From Marinithermus hydrothermalis DSM 14884 (GTDB taxonomy: Bacteria > Deinococcota > Deinococci > Deinococcales > Marinithermaceae), in contig NC_015387.1 of the NCBI RefSeq assembly GCF_000195335.1, positions 434,001-498,000 on the forward strand: a stretch of DNA of 64,000 nucleotides, in the 5' to 3' direction. A program made the translations under genes and the position numbers. The notes beneath the pieces were generated by a model. That model worked only from the letters and a program-made list of their open reading frames with translations, was not told the DNA's origin and ran no database searches. Shown here one piece after another: positions 42,466 to 51,613 of the stretch (positions are counted from its first letter, which is position 1; each line of letters starts with the position of its first letter).

Positions 42466-43598
42466 GAGCCGCCCGGCGCGATCCGGTACACGGTTCCCGA
42501 GGCGTAGTCGAGGACGTACACCTCGCCCTGGGCGTCTTCGCCGAACGCGCTGATCGCGAGGTCGGTCTCGAGAAGGAGGGCGTTATGCCAGCGGCCGTCC
42601 TTGTTCCAAGCGCCCCAGATCCGCCCGGAGCAGAAGTCCCCGTACAGATACACCCCCTCGAGGCCCGGGATGGCGCGTCCCCGGTACACGTACCCGCCGG
42701 TGATCGAGCAGCCTTGGGTGTGGTCGTACTCGAGGATGGGGAGGACGAGCCCTTCCTGGGCGCACCCCTCGGGTGGCGTGAAGCAGTGGCGGCCTTCCAT
42801 GACGCGCCAGCCGTAGTTCTGACCGCCGGGGCTGCCCGCCGGTTGGAGGTTGACCTCCTCCCAGCGGTTCTGGCCCACGTCCGCGATGTACAGGTCGCCG
42901 GTGGCGCGGTCGAAGCTGAACCGCCAGGGGTTCCGGAGCCCGTAAGCCCAGATCTCGGGGCGGGCGCCGGGAACGCGGCGGAAGGGGTTATCGGGAGGGA
43001 TCCCGTACGGGGTGGTGTTCACGTCGATCCGGAGGAGTTTGCCGAGTAGGGTGTCCAGCCGCTGCCCATTGTTGAGGGGGTCGCCGCCGCTCCCCCCGTC
43101 CCCGGTGCCGATGTACAGGTACCCGTCCGGGCCGAAGGCGAGTTGCCCGCCGTTGTGGTTCCCGAAGGGCTGGGGGAGAGTGAGGAGCACCGTGGCGGAG
43201 GCGGGGTCGGCCCGCGCCGGGTCCGCCGAGACGCGGTAGCGCGCCACCACCGTGTTCCCCGCGGTGTCGGTGTAGTTCACGAAGAAGAACCCGTTCTCGC
43301 CGTACTGGGGGTGGAAGGCGAGCCCTAAAAGGCCCCGCTCGCCGCAGCAGGAGACCCGTTCCGAGAGGTCCAGGAACGGAGTGGGGCGCAGCGCGCTGCC
43401 GTCAAAGACCCGGATCCGCCCCCCCTGCTCCACGAGGAAGAGCCAGTCGGGGCGGTTCGGGGCGACGGCCAGGGCCACGGGGCGGGTGAGGCCCGTGACG
43501 ACGGGCTGGAGCGCGATCTGAGGCAGGGGCGGTTGCGCCAGGCTACTGGCGGCCACGAGTGCCGCGCCGAGCGCAACGCATCGTTTCAACCGGATCAT
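42462..43598 (-). CDS. Secreted PQQ-dependent aldose sugar dehydrogenase
   Basis: 378 residues with a signal peptide (CVALGAALVAASSLAQ). Six-bladed soluble quinoprotein fold: RPVALAVAPNRPDWLFLVEQ, GLLGLAFHPQYGENGFFFVNYT, HNGGQLAFGPDGYLYIGTGDGG and WAYGLRNPWRFSFD with the residues that bind PQQ and calcium in soluble sugar dehydrogenases. It would oxidise aldoses in the periplasm. No PQQ synthesis gene is nearby. GGAGG precedes the ATG. Confidence 0.92.
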   Translation of the reverse strand: MIRLKRCVALGAALVAASSLAQPPLPQIALQPVVTGLTRPVALAVAPNRPDWLFLVEQGGRIRVFDGSALRPTPFLDLSERVSCCGERGLLGLAFHPQYGENGFFFVNYTDTAGNTVVARYRVSADPARADPASATVLLTLPQPFGNHNGGQLAFGPDGYLYIGTGDGGSGGDPLNNGQRLDTLLGKLLRIDVNTTPYGIPPDNPFRRVPGARPEIWAYGLRNPWRFSFDRATGDLYIADVGQNRWEEVNLQPAGSPGGQNYGWRVMEGRHCFTPPEGCAQEGLVLPILEYDHTQGCSITGGYVYRGRAIPGLEGVYLYGDFCSGRIWGAWNKDGRWHNALLLETDLAISAFGEDAQGEVYVLDYASGTVYRIAPGGS

Positions 43599-43670
43599 GC
43601 GGCACCTCCAAAGTGCTCCCGAGGGCCCGCTCCCGTCCGAGAAGGGGTCCTCGGGACAGATCGGGCCGGG

Positions 43671-44648
43671 TTAGCGGGGGATGACGAGCACCATGCCCGG
43701 CTCGAGCCGGTCCGGGTCCTCCAGCACCCCGCGGTTCGCTTCGAGGATGTCCGTCCAGCGCGTGGCGTCCCGGTAGAAGAAGGCGGCGATGCTGGAGAGG
43801 CTGTCCCCGGCCTGCACGGTGTACAGGCCGCGGGCGTTCGCGAGCTTGTCCGCGATGCGCTGGGCGGCCAGAAGCTGCGCCTCGAGCACCCCGGCCTCGG
43901 CGCTGGCGACCGTTTCCCCTGGAGGAAGGGGGTAGGCGCTTAGGAGCGCACGCGCGAGGTTCAGGGCGAGCTCGAGCTCGTCCGCGACCGCTTCCAGGCT
44001 TCGGGAAGCGCGACTGGCGGTGCCTTCGAGCGCGGCGAGCCGGGCTTGGGCCTCTTCGAGGGCGGCTTGGACCCGCGCGTGCTCGGCCTGGAGGGCCTCG
44101 AGCTGGGCTGCGAGCTCCGGTGCGCGGCCGGCCTGGCTGCGGGCTTCCTCGAGCGCGGCCTGCAACTGGTCGCGCTCCGCCTGGAGCCGTTCGAGCTCCT
44201 CGGCGAGGGCCTGCGCCTCGGCGAGTTGGGCCTCCAGCTCCTCTACGCGCGCGGTGCTCTGCTGGGCGTTTTCCTGGGCCGCCTCGAGCTCCTCGGTGAG
44301 GGCGGCGACCTGGGCCTGGAGCGCGTCGCGCTCCGCTTTGACCTGCTCGAGCTCCTGCCGGAGGGCGTCGCGCTGCGCGAAGAGGGCGGCGGCGGCGGCC
44401 TCCACCTGTGAGATCCGCGTGGTTTTCGCGGCGAGTTCGGCCTCGAGCTCGGCGATCCGCAGGTTGCGCGCGTTCAGGGCCTGCAAGAGGGCCGTGACTT
44501 GCTGGGCGCGCTGCTCGAGCTCGGCTTGTAGGGCTTCTATGGACGGCGCTTGGGGTGCCGCCTCTTGGGCGGGGGTGGGAGCGGCCAGCAATAGGCCGAG
44601 TGCGATCGCGAGGCCGGCGGCACGGGTGCGCCAGGGATTTGGTTGCAT
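43671..44648 (-). CDS. Exported coiled-coil protein with C-terminal LysM domain
   Basis: 325 residues from ATG 44648, preceded by AAAGGAGGAG. A signal peptide ([17 protein letters not shown]) is followed by about 190 residues of heptad repeats rich in Ala, Glu, Gln and Leu, then an Ala-rich helical link, and a LysM module ([20 protein letters not shown] to GMVLVIPR) that binds peptidoglycan glycan. Probably spans periplasm and wall as a structural tether. TACAAT upstream at about 44680 may be its -10. Confidence 0.85.
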   Translation of the reverse strand: MQPNPWRTRAAGLAIALGLLLAAPTPAQEAAPQAPSIEALQAELEQRAQQVTALLQALNARNLRIAELEAELAAKTTRISQVEAAAAALFAQRDALRQELEQVKAERDALQAQVAALTEELEAAQENAQQSTARVEELEAQLAEAQALAEELERLQAERDQLQAALEEARSQAGRAPELAAQLEALQAEHARVQAALEEAQARLAALEGTASRASRSLEAVADELELALNLARALLSAYPLPPGETVASAEAGVLEAQLLAAQRIADKLANARGLYTVQAGDSLSSIAAFFYRDATRWTDILEANRGVLEDPDRLEPGMVLVIPR

Positions 44649-44836
44649 ACGCTCCTCCTTTAGGTGGTGTTCCTCTCTCATTGTATGCTCAGGAGAGGGG
44701 CGGGGCTGGGGGCGGTTCCACAAATCACGGGGTGTTGGGGTTCTTACCTACTTAATACTTCGATCCGCCCGGAGCTTCTGTTTTTCCGGATACCGCAAGT
44801 TGATTTCGCGCGGGATGAGCACTTGAGCGAGAAAGC

Positions 44837-45610
44837 ATGGAACGCAAGCGATTGGACGTCCTGCTTGTGGAGCGGGGGATGGCTGCTTCCCGCGCCAAGG
44901 CCCAGGCCTTGATCCGGGCGGGGCGGGTGCGGGTCGCGGGCCGCATCGTGACCAAGGCCAGCGCGAAGGTGAGCCTGACGGATCCCATCGAGGTGCTCGA
45001 GCCCCTGCGGTACGTGGGCCGCGGGGGGTACAAGCTCGAGGCGGCCCTGGAGGCGTTTGGCGTGAACCCGAGGGGGTGGGTGTGCGCGGACGTGGGGGCC
45101 TCCACCGGGGGGTTCACGGACTGCTTGCTGCAGCGCGGCGCGGCGCGGGTGTACGCGATCGACGTGGGGCGGGACCAGCTGCACCCTGCCTTGCGGGCGG
45201 ATCCGCGCGTGGTGGTGATGGAGGGGGTGAACGCGCGTTACCTGGAGGCGCTGACCGAGCGGGTGGACCTCGTGGTGATGGACGTGGCCTTCATCTCCCA
45301 GACCAAGCTCCTCCCGGTTGTGCGGCGCTGGGTGAAGGACGACGGGGCTCTGATCACCCTGGTGAAGCCGCAGTTCGAGGCGGGGCCTGGCGCTACGCGG
45401 TCGGGAGTGGTGCGGGACCCGGCGGTGTGGCGGCGGGCGTTGCGGGGGGTCGTGGCCTGCGCGGAAGGGGTGGGGTTGGGGGCGTTGGGCCTCATACCCA
45501 GCCCCGTGCGTGGCGGGGACGGCAACCAGGAGTTCTTGCTCTACCTTCGGCCCGGAGTACGGGGCGACGTGGATGTGGACGGCGCGGTGGCGGCGGCCCT
45601 GGCCTTATAG
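44837..45610 (+). CDS. tlyA: TlyA-family rRNA 2'-O-methyltransferase
   Basis: 257 residues: N-terminal S4 domain ([20 protein letters not shown]) and an FtsJ-like SAM domain with [32 protein letters not shown] and LVKPQFEAG. TlyA methylates ribose of 16S C1409 and/or 23S C1920; members of this short type often act on one site. The old name hemolysin A is not a function. Preceded by a 188-base spacer with no clear promoter. Confidence 0.92.
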   Translation: MERKRLDVLLVERGMAASRAKAQALIRAGRVRVAGRIVTKASAKVSLTDPIEVLEPLRYVGRGGYKLEAALEAFGVNPRGWVCADVGASTGGFTDCLLQRGAARVYAIDVGRDQLHPALRADPRVVVMEGVNARYLEALTERVDLVVMDVAFISQTKLLPVVRRWVKDDGALITLVKPQFEAGPGATRSGVVRDPAVWRRALRGVVACAEGVGLGALGLIPSPVRGGDGNQEFLLYLRPGVRGDVDVDGAVAAALAL

Positions 45611-46759
45611 GGGGTCGTCCTCGAGGACGAGGGTTTTGAGGTAGAGCGACTCCGGCACGTGCAGGCTCCAGGGGTGGTCCGCAGGCTGATGGGTCACGCA
45701 CCGCACCGCGAGGCGCCGGCCCGTGTCGGCCGCGGCGCGTCGCGCGACCTCCAGGAGGTCCTCGAGCCGCAGGTGATACGCGCAGCTCGAGAGCCAGACC
45801 GTGCCGGCCGGCGCGAGCATCCCCAGCGCGAGGCGCGTGAGGTCCACGAGGTGGCGCTTGACGCGCGGTAGGGCGCTGGGCTTTTTGACCAGGGTGGGGG
45901 GGTCGAGGAGGATGTGGTCGAAGCGCTGGCCGCGCTCGGCGAGCTCGTGAAGGATCGCGTGGGCCTCCCCGGCGCGGAGGTCCACCGTGAGCCCGTGGGC
46001 GCGGGCGGTCTGGTCCAGCACCCCGAGCGCTTCGAGGTCCTTGTCCACCGCCAGGGCGTACGCGCCCTTTCGGGCGGCGCGCAGGGCGAACCCGCCTACG
46101 TAACTGTACACGTCGAGCACGCGCTGGCCGGGCTGCACGAGCGCCTCGAATCGGCGGCGGTTTTCCCGCTGGTCCAGGTAGTACCCTTTGGTCTGGGCCA
46201 TCGCGAGGGGGATTGCGAAGACCAGCCCGTCCTCCTCCACCTGGAGGGTGGGGGGGACGTGGCCGTACAGCACCCCGGTGCGGGGCTCGAGGCCCTCCAG
46301 GCGGCGGGCTTCTACGTCGCTGCGTTCGTACACCCCTTGGGGTTGGGTGACCTCGATGAGCGCGGGGAGCCAGGTGTCCCTCAGGGCTTCCATCGCGCGG
46401 TTGCGGACCTGGAGGAGGAGGACCTCGCCGAACCGGTCCACCACGAGGCCTGGGAGGCCGTCGGCCTCGGCGTGTACCAGGCGGTGGTAGGGGCCAAGGC
46501 CCTCCCGGCGTGCTTGGGCGCGGCGGAAGCGCTGGACGAAAAAGGCGTGGTCTAGGGGGCCGTCGTCGAAACGGTAGACCCGGAGGGGGGCGGGGCTTTG
46601 GGGGTCGTAGTACCCGACGCCGATGAGGGCTCCGCTGGCGTCCAGCACCTTGCAGGGGCCGGGGGCGCTTGGGGTTTGGGCGAGCTCGTCACGGTAGACG
46701 GTGGGGTAGTGGTTCTTGACCTTCCGTTCTTTTCCGGGTTTTAGAACCGCGCGTTGCAC
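45605..46759 (-). CDS. RlmI/RlmO-type 23S rRNA m5C methyltransferase
   Basis: 384 residues: N-terminal PUA domain ([31 protein letters not shown]), then a Rossmann methyltransferase with [27 protein letters not shown] and a candidate catalytic Cys in LSSCAYHLR. The RlmI group methylates C5 of a 23S cytidine; in Thermus the related enzyme is called RlmO. Start GTG 46759 has TATGCT (46766-46771) 6 bases upstream, leaderless type. Confidence 0.88.
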   Translation of the reverse strand: MQRAVLKPGKERKVKNHYPTVYRDELAQTPSAPGPCKVLDASGALIGVGYYDPQSPAPLRVYRFDDGPLDHAFFVQRFRRAQARREGLGPYHRLVHAEADGLPGLVVDRFGEVLLLQVRNRAMEALRDTWLPALIEVTQPQGVYERSDVEARRLEGLEPRTGVLYGHVPPTLQVEEDGLVFAIPLAMAQTKGYYLDQRENRRRFEALVQPGQRVLDVYSYVGGFALRAARKGAYALAVDKDLEALGVLDQTARAHGLTVDLRAGEAHAILHELAERGQRFDHILLDPPTLVKKPSALPRVKRHLVDLTRLALGMLAPAGTVWLSSCAYHLRLEDLLEVARRAAADTGRRLAVRCVTHQPADHPWSLHVPESLYLKTLVLEDDPL

Positions 46760-46794
46760 CTTTTTAGCATAGCAACGCTTTTCATTACGGGCGC

Positions 46795-46823
46795 TTGTCT
46801 TGCGGGAGGGGGCTCGTTAAGAT
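46795..46823 (+). promoter_or_regulatory. Promoter of the nuo (nqo) operon
   Basis: TTGTCT (46795-46800), a 17-base spacer and TAAGAT (46818-46823). Transcription would give a leader of about 125 bases before nuoA, unlike the leaderless genes elsewhere in the window. Confidence 0.6.
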
Positions 46824-46834
46824 GGGGGTGCGTT

Positions 46835-46878
46835 AATAGTTTTCGTTCACTATTGTCCGTTTATCCGGCATAGTGAAC
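46835..46878 (+). promoter_or_regulatory. Alternative hairpins in the nuo leader
   Basis: GTTCACTAT (46845-46853) pairs perfectly with ATAGTGAAC (46870-46878) over 9 bp. AATAGT (46835-46840) can instead pair with ACTATT (46849-46854), which shares bases with the first arm, so the two structures exclude each other. GTTCAC could also pair with GTGAAC at 46921. Confidence 0.5.
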
Positions 46879-46938
46879 AAAAGCACAAGCGAGGAGGAGG
46901 GGACCCAAGTAACAGGGTAAGTGAACAAAAGCACAAGC
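46872..46938 (+). repeat. Two 19-bp direct repeats before nuoA, 48 bases apart
   Basis: AGTGAACAAAAGCACAAGC occurs exactly at 46872-46890 and 46920-46938. Each is followed by a purine-rich, Shine-Dalgarno-like stretch (GAGGAGGAGGGG; AAGGGAGGG). Only the second leads to a gene start. Confidence 0.85.
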
Positions 46939-46954
46939 AAGGGAGGGCGAGAAC

Positions 46955-47314
46955 TTGTCACCGGTAACCGAGTACATCAACATCCTGATCTACCTCGGGG
47001 TAGCCCTGTTCATCGGGGTGGCGGCCCTCTTGGCGGGCGCGCTGCTCGGGCCCAAACGGCCCCGCCCCACCAAGCTGATGCCCTACGAGTCGGGCAACGA
47101 CCCCATCGGGCGCGTGGAGCGTTACCCGGTCCACTTCTACGTCGTGGCCATGCTCTTCATCATCTTCGACGTCGAGGTGGCCTTCCTTTGGCCGTACGCG
47201 GTGAACGCCGGACCCCTAGGCGTAGGCGGCCTGATCGCCGTCATTGTGTTCGTCGGCATCGTGATGGCCGGCTTCGTCTACGAGTGGCTCAAGGGGGTGA
47301 TGAAATGGGACTAA
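46955..47314 (+). CDS. nuoA: NADH-quinone oxidoreductase subunit A (Nqo7)
   Basis: 119 residues, three membrane helices, with the family pattern [20 protein letters not shown] and [18 protein letters not shown] 46955 is taken as the start because GGGAGGG lies about 8 bases upstream. It helps form the quinone-site loop and the first proton path of complex I. It opens the operon and overlaps nuoB by 10 bases. Confidence 0.95.
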   Translation: MSPVTEYINILIYLGVALFIGVAALLAGALLGPKRPRPTKLMPYESGNDPIGRVERYPVHFYVVAMLFIIFDVEVAFLWPYAVNAGPLGVGGLIAVIVFVGIVMAGFVYEWLKGVMKWD

Positions 47315-47844
47315 CCGACCTGTTTGAGCGGGACGTGCAGGAACTAGAGCGGCAGGGGGTCTTCTTCACCACGCTTGAGAAACTCGTCGCCTGGGGGCGC
47401 TCGAACAGCCTCTGGCCGGCCACCTTCGGCCTCGCGTGCTGCGCGATTGAGATGATGGCCTCGACCGACGCCCGTAACGACCTAGCCCGCTTCGGTTCCG
47501 AGGTCTTCCGCGCCTCGCCCCGCCAGGCGGACGTCATGATCGTCGCGGGCCGCCTCTCCAAGAAGATGGCGCCCGTCATGCGCCGGGTGTACGACCAGAT
47601 GCCCGACCCCAAGTGGGTCATCTCCATGGGCGCGTGCGCCAGCTCGGGGGGCATGTTCAACAACTACGCCATCGTGCAGAACGTGGACTCGGTCGTTCCG
47701 GTGGACGTCTTCGTGCCGGGCTGCCCGCCCCGCCCCGAGGCGCTGATCTACGCGGTGATGCAGCTCCAGAAAAAGATCCGGGGGCAGGCCTACGACGAGG
47801 CCGGCAACAAACTGCCGCCCGTCGAGGCGTGGGTGCGGGGGTGA
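47305..47844 (+). CDS. nuoB: NADH-quinone oxidoreductase subunit B (Nqo6)
   Basis: 179 residues. Cluster N2 ligands are the tandem cysteines in [10 protein letters not shown] plus GACASSGG and PGCPPRPE. N2 passes electrons to quinone at the junction with subunits D and H. Start ATG 47305 inside the nuoA end; an open frame upstream crosses the leader and is not coding. Confidence 0.97.
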   Translation: MGLTDLFERDVQELERQGVFFTTLEKLVAWGRSNSLWPATFGLACCAIEMMASTDARNDLARFGSEVFRASPRQADVMIVAGRLSKKMAPVMRRVYDQMPDPKWVISMGACASSGGMFNNYAIVQNVDSVVPVDVFVPGCPPRPEALIYAVMQLQKKIRGQAYDEAGNKLPPVEAWVRG

Positions 47845-47847
47845 CGC

Positions 47848-48480
47848 ATGCAACGCTTGCAGCGCGTTCTTGAGGAAGCCCGCGCCCAGCGCTTCGAGAT
47901 CGAGGAAGCCCACGGGAACACCTGGATCACGCTGCCCCGCGACGGCCTCGTGGACCGCATGGCCCACTACAAGACGCTGGGCTTTAACTACCTCGCGGAC
48001 ATCATAGGGATCGACTACCTCACCTACCCCGACCCGAAGCCCGAACGCTTCTGCGTCGTCTACGAGCTGGTCTCCCTCCCCGGCTGGAAGGACGGGGACG
48101 GCAGCCGATTCTTCGTGCGGGTCTACGTGCCCGAAGCGAACCCCGTCCTGCCCACCGTGACCGGGATCTGGGGCAGCGCGAACTGGCTCGAGCGCGAGAT
48201 CTACGACCTGTTTGGCATCCGCTTCGAGGGCCACCCGGACCTCCGGAAGATCCTCACCCCCGAGGACCTGGACGGCCACCCCCTGCGCAAGGACTTCCCC
48301 CTCGGGGAGACGCCCACCCTGTTCAAGGAAGGGCGGTTCATCGACCCCGCGGCTTTCCGCGCGGGGCTCACCGGCAAGGATCCGGGCCTCACCGGGTGGC
48401 GCGGCGGTACGCGCAAAGGGTACCAGCAGCTTTTCCAGGACGTTCGGCGCGCGGCTGAGCTGGAGAAGGAGGGAGAGTGA
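47848..48480 (+). CDS. nuoC: NADH-quinone oxidoreductase subunit C (Nqo5)
   Basis: 210 residues. The 30-kDa subunit signature [43 protein letters not shown] and [11 protein letters not shown] is intact. It is a peripheral-arm structural subunit with no cofactor. Separate from nuoD, unlike the fused form of enterobacteria. Overlaps nuoD by 4 bases. Confidence 0.97.
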   Translation: MQRLQRVLEEARAQRFEIEEAHGNTWITLPRDGLVDRMAHYKTLGFNYLADIIGIDYLTYPDPKPERFCVVYELVSLPGWKDGDGSRFFVRVYVPEANPVLPTVTGIWGSANWLEREIYDLFGIRFEGHPDLRKILTPEDLDGHPLRKDFPLGETPTLFKEGRFIDPAAFRAGLTGKDPGLTGWRGGTRKGYQQLFQDVRRAAELEKEGE

Positions 48481-49673
48481 GCCGCTTAGAAGAACCCAAA
48501 GAACTCCGCACGGAGGTCATGACCCTGAACGTAGGGCCGCAACACCCCTCCACGCACGGGGTCTTGCGGCTCGTCATCAAGATGGCGGGGGAGGAGGTGC
48601 TCGAGGTCCAGCCGCACGTGGGGTACCTCCACACCGGCTTCGAGAAGAACATGGAGCACCGCACCTACCTGCAGAACATCACCTACACCCCCCGCATGGA
48701 CTACCTGCACTCCTTCGCGCACGACCTCGCGTACGCCCTCGCGGTCGAGCGGCTCGTCGGGGCCGAGGTCCCGCCCCGCGCCCAGACGATCCGCATCATC
48801 CTGAACGAGCTGTCCCGCATCGCGAGCCACCTGGTCTTCACCGGGACGGGGCTGCTCGACTTCGGGGCCCTCACGCCGTTCTTCTACTGCTTCCGTGAGC
48901 GCGAAGCGATCCTGGACCTGTTCGAGTGGGTGAGCGGGCAGCGCTTCCACCACAACTACATCCGCATCGGTGGGCTCAAGAACGACCTGCCCGAGGAGTT
49001 CATCCCCGAACTCAAGAAGTTCCTCGACACCTTCGACTATCGGGTGGACGAGTACGAGGGGATGTTCCGCGAAAGCCCCATCTTCTATGAGCGCGCCCGC
49101 GACGTGGGCGTGATCCCGCCGGAGGTAGCGATCCACCTGGGGCTCACCGGAGGCTCGCTGCGCGCCAGCGGCGTGAACTACGACGTGCGCAAGGCCTACC
49201 CTTACGCGGGGTACGAGACCTACGAGTTCGACGTGCCCCTCGGCGAGCGCGGGGACGTGTACGACCGTATGATCGTGCGCATTCAGGAGATGCGCGAGTC
49301 CGCGCGCATCATCCGCCAAGCCGTGGAGCGCCTCGAGCCCGGCCCCATCCGGGACCCGAACCCGCAGATCTCCCTGCCGCCCCGCCACCTGCTCGAGACC
49401 TCGATGGAGGCGGTGATCTACCACTTCAAGCTGGTGACCGAAGGGTTTCACCCGCCGAAAGGCGAGGTGTACGTGCCCACCGAAAGCGCGCGGGGAGAGC
49501 TCGGGTACTACATCATCTCCGACGGGGGGTCGATGCCCTACCGCGTCAAGGTGCGCGCCCCGAGCTTCGTGAACCTGCAAAGCCTGCCCTACGCCTGCGA
49601 AGGCCACCAGTTCCCCGATTTGGTCGCGATTCTCGCCAGTCTCGACCCGGTAATGGGCGACGTGGACCGGTAA
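48477..49673 (+). CDS. nuoD: NADH-quinone oxidoreductase subunit D (Nqo4)
   Basis: 398 residues from GTG 48477. [34 protein letters not shown] and the C-terminal [17 protein letters not shown] are hallmarks. It lines the quinone cavity with its conserved His and Tyr and is related to hydrogenase large subunits with the metal-site cysteines gone. Confidence 0.97.
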   Translation: MSRLEEPKELRTEVMTLNVGPQHPSTHGVLRLVIKMAGEEVLEVQPHVGYLHTGFEKNMEHRTYLQNITYTPRMDYLHSFAHDLAYALAVERLVGAEVPPRAQTIRIILNELSRIASHLVFTGTGLLDFGALTPFFYCFREREAILDLFEWVSGQRFHHNYIRIGGLKNDLPEEFIPELKKFLDTFDYRVDEYEGMFRESPIFYERARDVGVIPPEVAIHLGLTGGSLRASGVNYDVRKAYPYAGYETYEFDVPLGERGDVYDRMIVRIQEMRESARIIRQAVERLEPGPIRDPNPQISLPPRHLLETSMEAVIYHFKLVTEGFHPPKGEVYVPTESARGELGYYIISDGGSMPYRVKVRAPSFVNLQSLPYACEGHQFPDLVAILASLDPVMGDVDR

Positions 49674-49683
49674 GGAGGAGTGC

Positions 49684-50286
49684 ATGGGCTTTTTTGACGA
49701 CAAGCAAGACTGGCTCGAGGAGGTGTTCCGCCAGTACCCGCCCGAGGGGCGGCGCAGCGCGATCATGCCGCTGTTGCGGCGGGTGCAGACCGAGGAGGGG
49801 TACGTCTCCGAAGCGCGCATCCGCGAGATCGCCGAGCTCGTGGGTACCACGCCCACCGAGGTCAAGGGCGTGATGAGCTTCTACAGCTACTACCACGAGC
49901 TGCCCACGGGCAAGTACCACCTCCAGGTGTGCGCCACGCTCTCCTGCGCCCTCGCCGGCGCGGACGAGCTTTGGGATTATTTGGTGGAGACCCTGGGCAT
50001 CCTGCCCGGGGAGGTCACCCCGGACGGGCGGTTCTCGATCCAGAAGGTGGAGTGCCTCGGCAGCTGCCACACCGCGCCGGTGGTCCAGGTGAACGACGAG
50101 CCCTACGTGGAGTGCGTCACCCGCGCGCGGCTCAAGGCCCTCCTCGAGGGCCTTAAAGCCGACCGGCCCCTCGAGGAGATCGAGCTGCCCGAGGGGTGCG
50201 GCCACGTGGTGCGCCCCGAGGATGAAGCCGCGGCCGCGGTGGGCCCCGCGGAACCGCTCGCGAAGCCGGAGGAGGGGAAGGCGTGA
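49684..50286 (+). CDS. nuoE: NADH-quinone oxidoreductase subunit E (Nqo2)
   Basis: 200 residues, thioredoxin-like. N1a ligands: two Cys in [11 protein letters not shown] and two in [18 protein letters not shown] precedes ATG. The C-terminal 20-25 residues (Ala/Glu-rich, [20 protein letters not shown]) are longer than in Thermus thermophilus as I recall. Overlaps nuoF by 4 bases. Confidence 0.96.
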   Translation: MGFFDDKQDWLEEVFRQYPPEGRRSAIMPLLRRVQTEEGYVSEARIREIAELVGTTPTEVKGVMSFYSYYHELPTGKYHLQVCATLSCALAGADELWDYLVETLGILPGEVTPDGRFSIQKVECLGSCHTAPVVQVNDEPYVECVTRARLKALLEGLKADRPLEEIELPEGCGHVVRPEDEAAAAVGPAEPLAKPEEGKA

Positions 50287-51611
50287 GCGTCGCGGAAAAA
50301 CCCATCACCAGCGGGCACGACCCCCGCTTCGTGCGCACCCTCTACGCGCACGTCGGCCGGCCGAACTCCTGGACGCTCGAGTACTACCTCGCCCACGGGG
50401 GGTACGAGGCCGCGCGGAAGGCCCTGACCCGGATGACCCCCGACGAGGTGATCGAGGAGGTCAAGAAGTCCGGGTTGCGGGGCCGGGGCGGCGCGGGGTT
50501 CCCGACCGGGGTGAAGTGGTCCTTCATGCCCAAGGAACCCAAGACGCAGCACTACATCGTATGCAACGCCGACGAATCCGAGCCCGGCAGCTTCAAGGAC
50601 CGCTACCTCCTCGAGGACGACCCGCACCAGCTCATCGAGGGCATGATCATCGCCGGGTACGCGATCCGCGCCACCAAGGGGTACGTGTACGTGCGCGGGG
50701 AGTACCGCCGGGCCTACGACCGCCTGACCGCGGCGATCCGGGAGGCGTACGCCAAGGGGTATTTGGGCGAGAACCTCTTCGGGTCCGGGTTCAGCTTCGA
50801 CCTCTACGTGCACCGCGGCGCGGGCGCGTACATCTGCGGCGAGGAGACCGCCCTGATGAACTCCCTCGAGGGGCTCCGGGCCAACCCGCGCATGAAACCG
50901 CCCTTCCCAGCGCAGTCCGGCCTTTACGGCAAGCCCACCACGATCAACAACGTGGAGACCCTGTGCTCGGTGGTGCACATCATCGAGCGGGGCGCGGACT
51001 GGTTCGGGCAGATGGGCACGGAGCGCTCCAAAGGGCACAAGCTCTTCCAGATCTCCGGCCCCGTGCGGCGCCCTGGCGTGTACGAGCTACCCCTCGGCAC
51101 GACCTTCCGCGAGCTGATCTACGACTGGGCGGGCGGCCCCACCGAGCCCATCAAGGCGATCATCCCCGGCGGGTCCTCCACCCCGCCCGTGCCTTGGACC
51201 GACGAGGTGCTCGACTCGCCCATGGACTACGAGCACTGCCAGCGCCTGGGCACCCTCCTCGGGACCGGCGGGGTGATCCTGATCCCCGAGTCGGTCTGCA
51301 TCGTGAACGCGATGTGGAACGTGACCCGGTTCTACGCGCACGAGTCCTGCGGCAAGTGCACCCCCTGCCGTGAGGGGGTGTCCGGGTGGCTGCCCAAGCT
51401 CTTCGAGAAGATCGAGCGGGGACGCGGCGAGCCGGGGGATGTCGAGCTGTTGGAGAACCTGCTCGACAACATCGAGGGCAAGGCCTTCTGCCCCCTGGCC
51501 GACGCAGCGGTCTGGCCGGTGCGGGGGTCTCTGAAGCACTTCCGTCACGAGTACGAGCACCACATCGAGCACGGCACGTGCGTGGTGCCCAGGACGAGCC
51601 GCTGGAGGTGA
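50283..51611 (+). CDS. nuoF: NADH-quinone oxidoreductase subunit F (Nqo1)
   Basis: 442 residues. NADH/FMN site with [16 protein letters not shown] and [14 protein letters not shown], the conserved [16 protein letters not shown], and N3 ligands in [11 protein letters not shown] plus AFCPLADA. It is the electron entry subunit. Two bases separate it from nuoG. Confidence 0.98.
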   Translation: MSVAEKPITSGHDPRFVRTLYAHVGRPNSWTLEYYLAHGGYEAARKALTRMTPDEVIEEVKKSGLRGRGGAGFPTGVKWSFMPKEPKTQHYIVCNADESEPGSFKDRYLLEDDPHQLIEGMIIAGYAIRATKGYVYVRGEYRRAYDRLTAAIREAYAKGYLGENLFGSGFSFDLYVHRGAGAYICGEETALMNSLEGLRANPRMKPPFPAQSGLYGKPTTINNVETLCSVVHIIERGADWFGQMGTERSKGHKLFQISGPVRRPGVYELPLGTTFRELIYDWAGGPTEPIKAIIPGGSSTPPVPWTDEVLDSPMDYEHCQRLGTLLGTGGVILIPESVCIVNAMWNVTRFYAHESCGKCTPCREGVSGWLPKLFEKIERGRGEPGDVELLENLLDNIEGKAFCPLADAAVWPVRGSLKHFRHEYEHHIEHGTCVVPRTSRWR

Positions 51612-51613
51612 GC

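Noticed and set aside
46845-46878. Rex (NADH sensor) operator before nuo
   Set aside because: Rex sites have TTGTGAA-type left halves and TTCACAA right halves close together; here the halves are in the opposite order and 16 bases apart.
51386-51613. N-terminal extension of nuoG into nuoF
   Set aside because: The extension is out-of-frame nuoF DNA; GGAGG precedes ATG 51614, where the ferredoxin-like domain begins.
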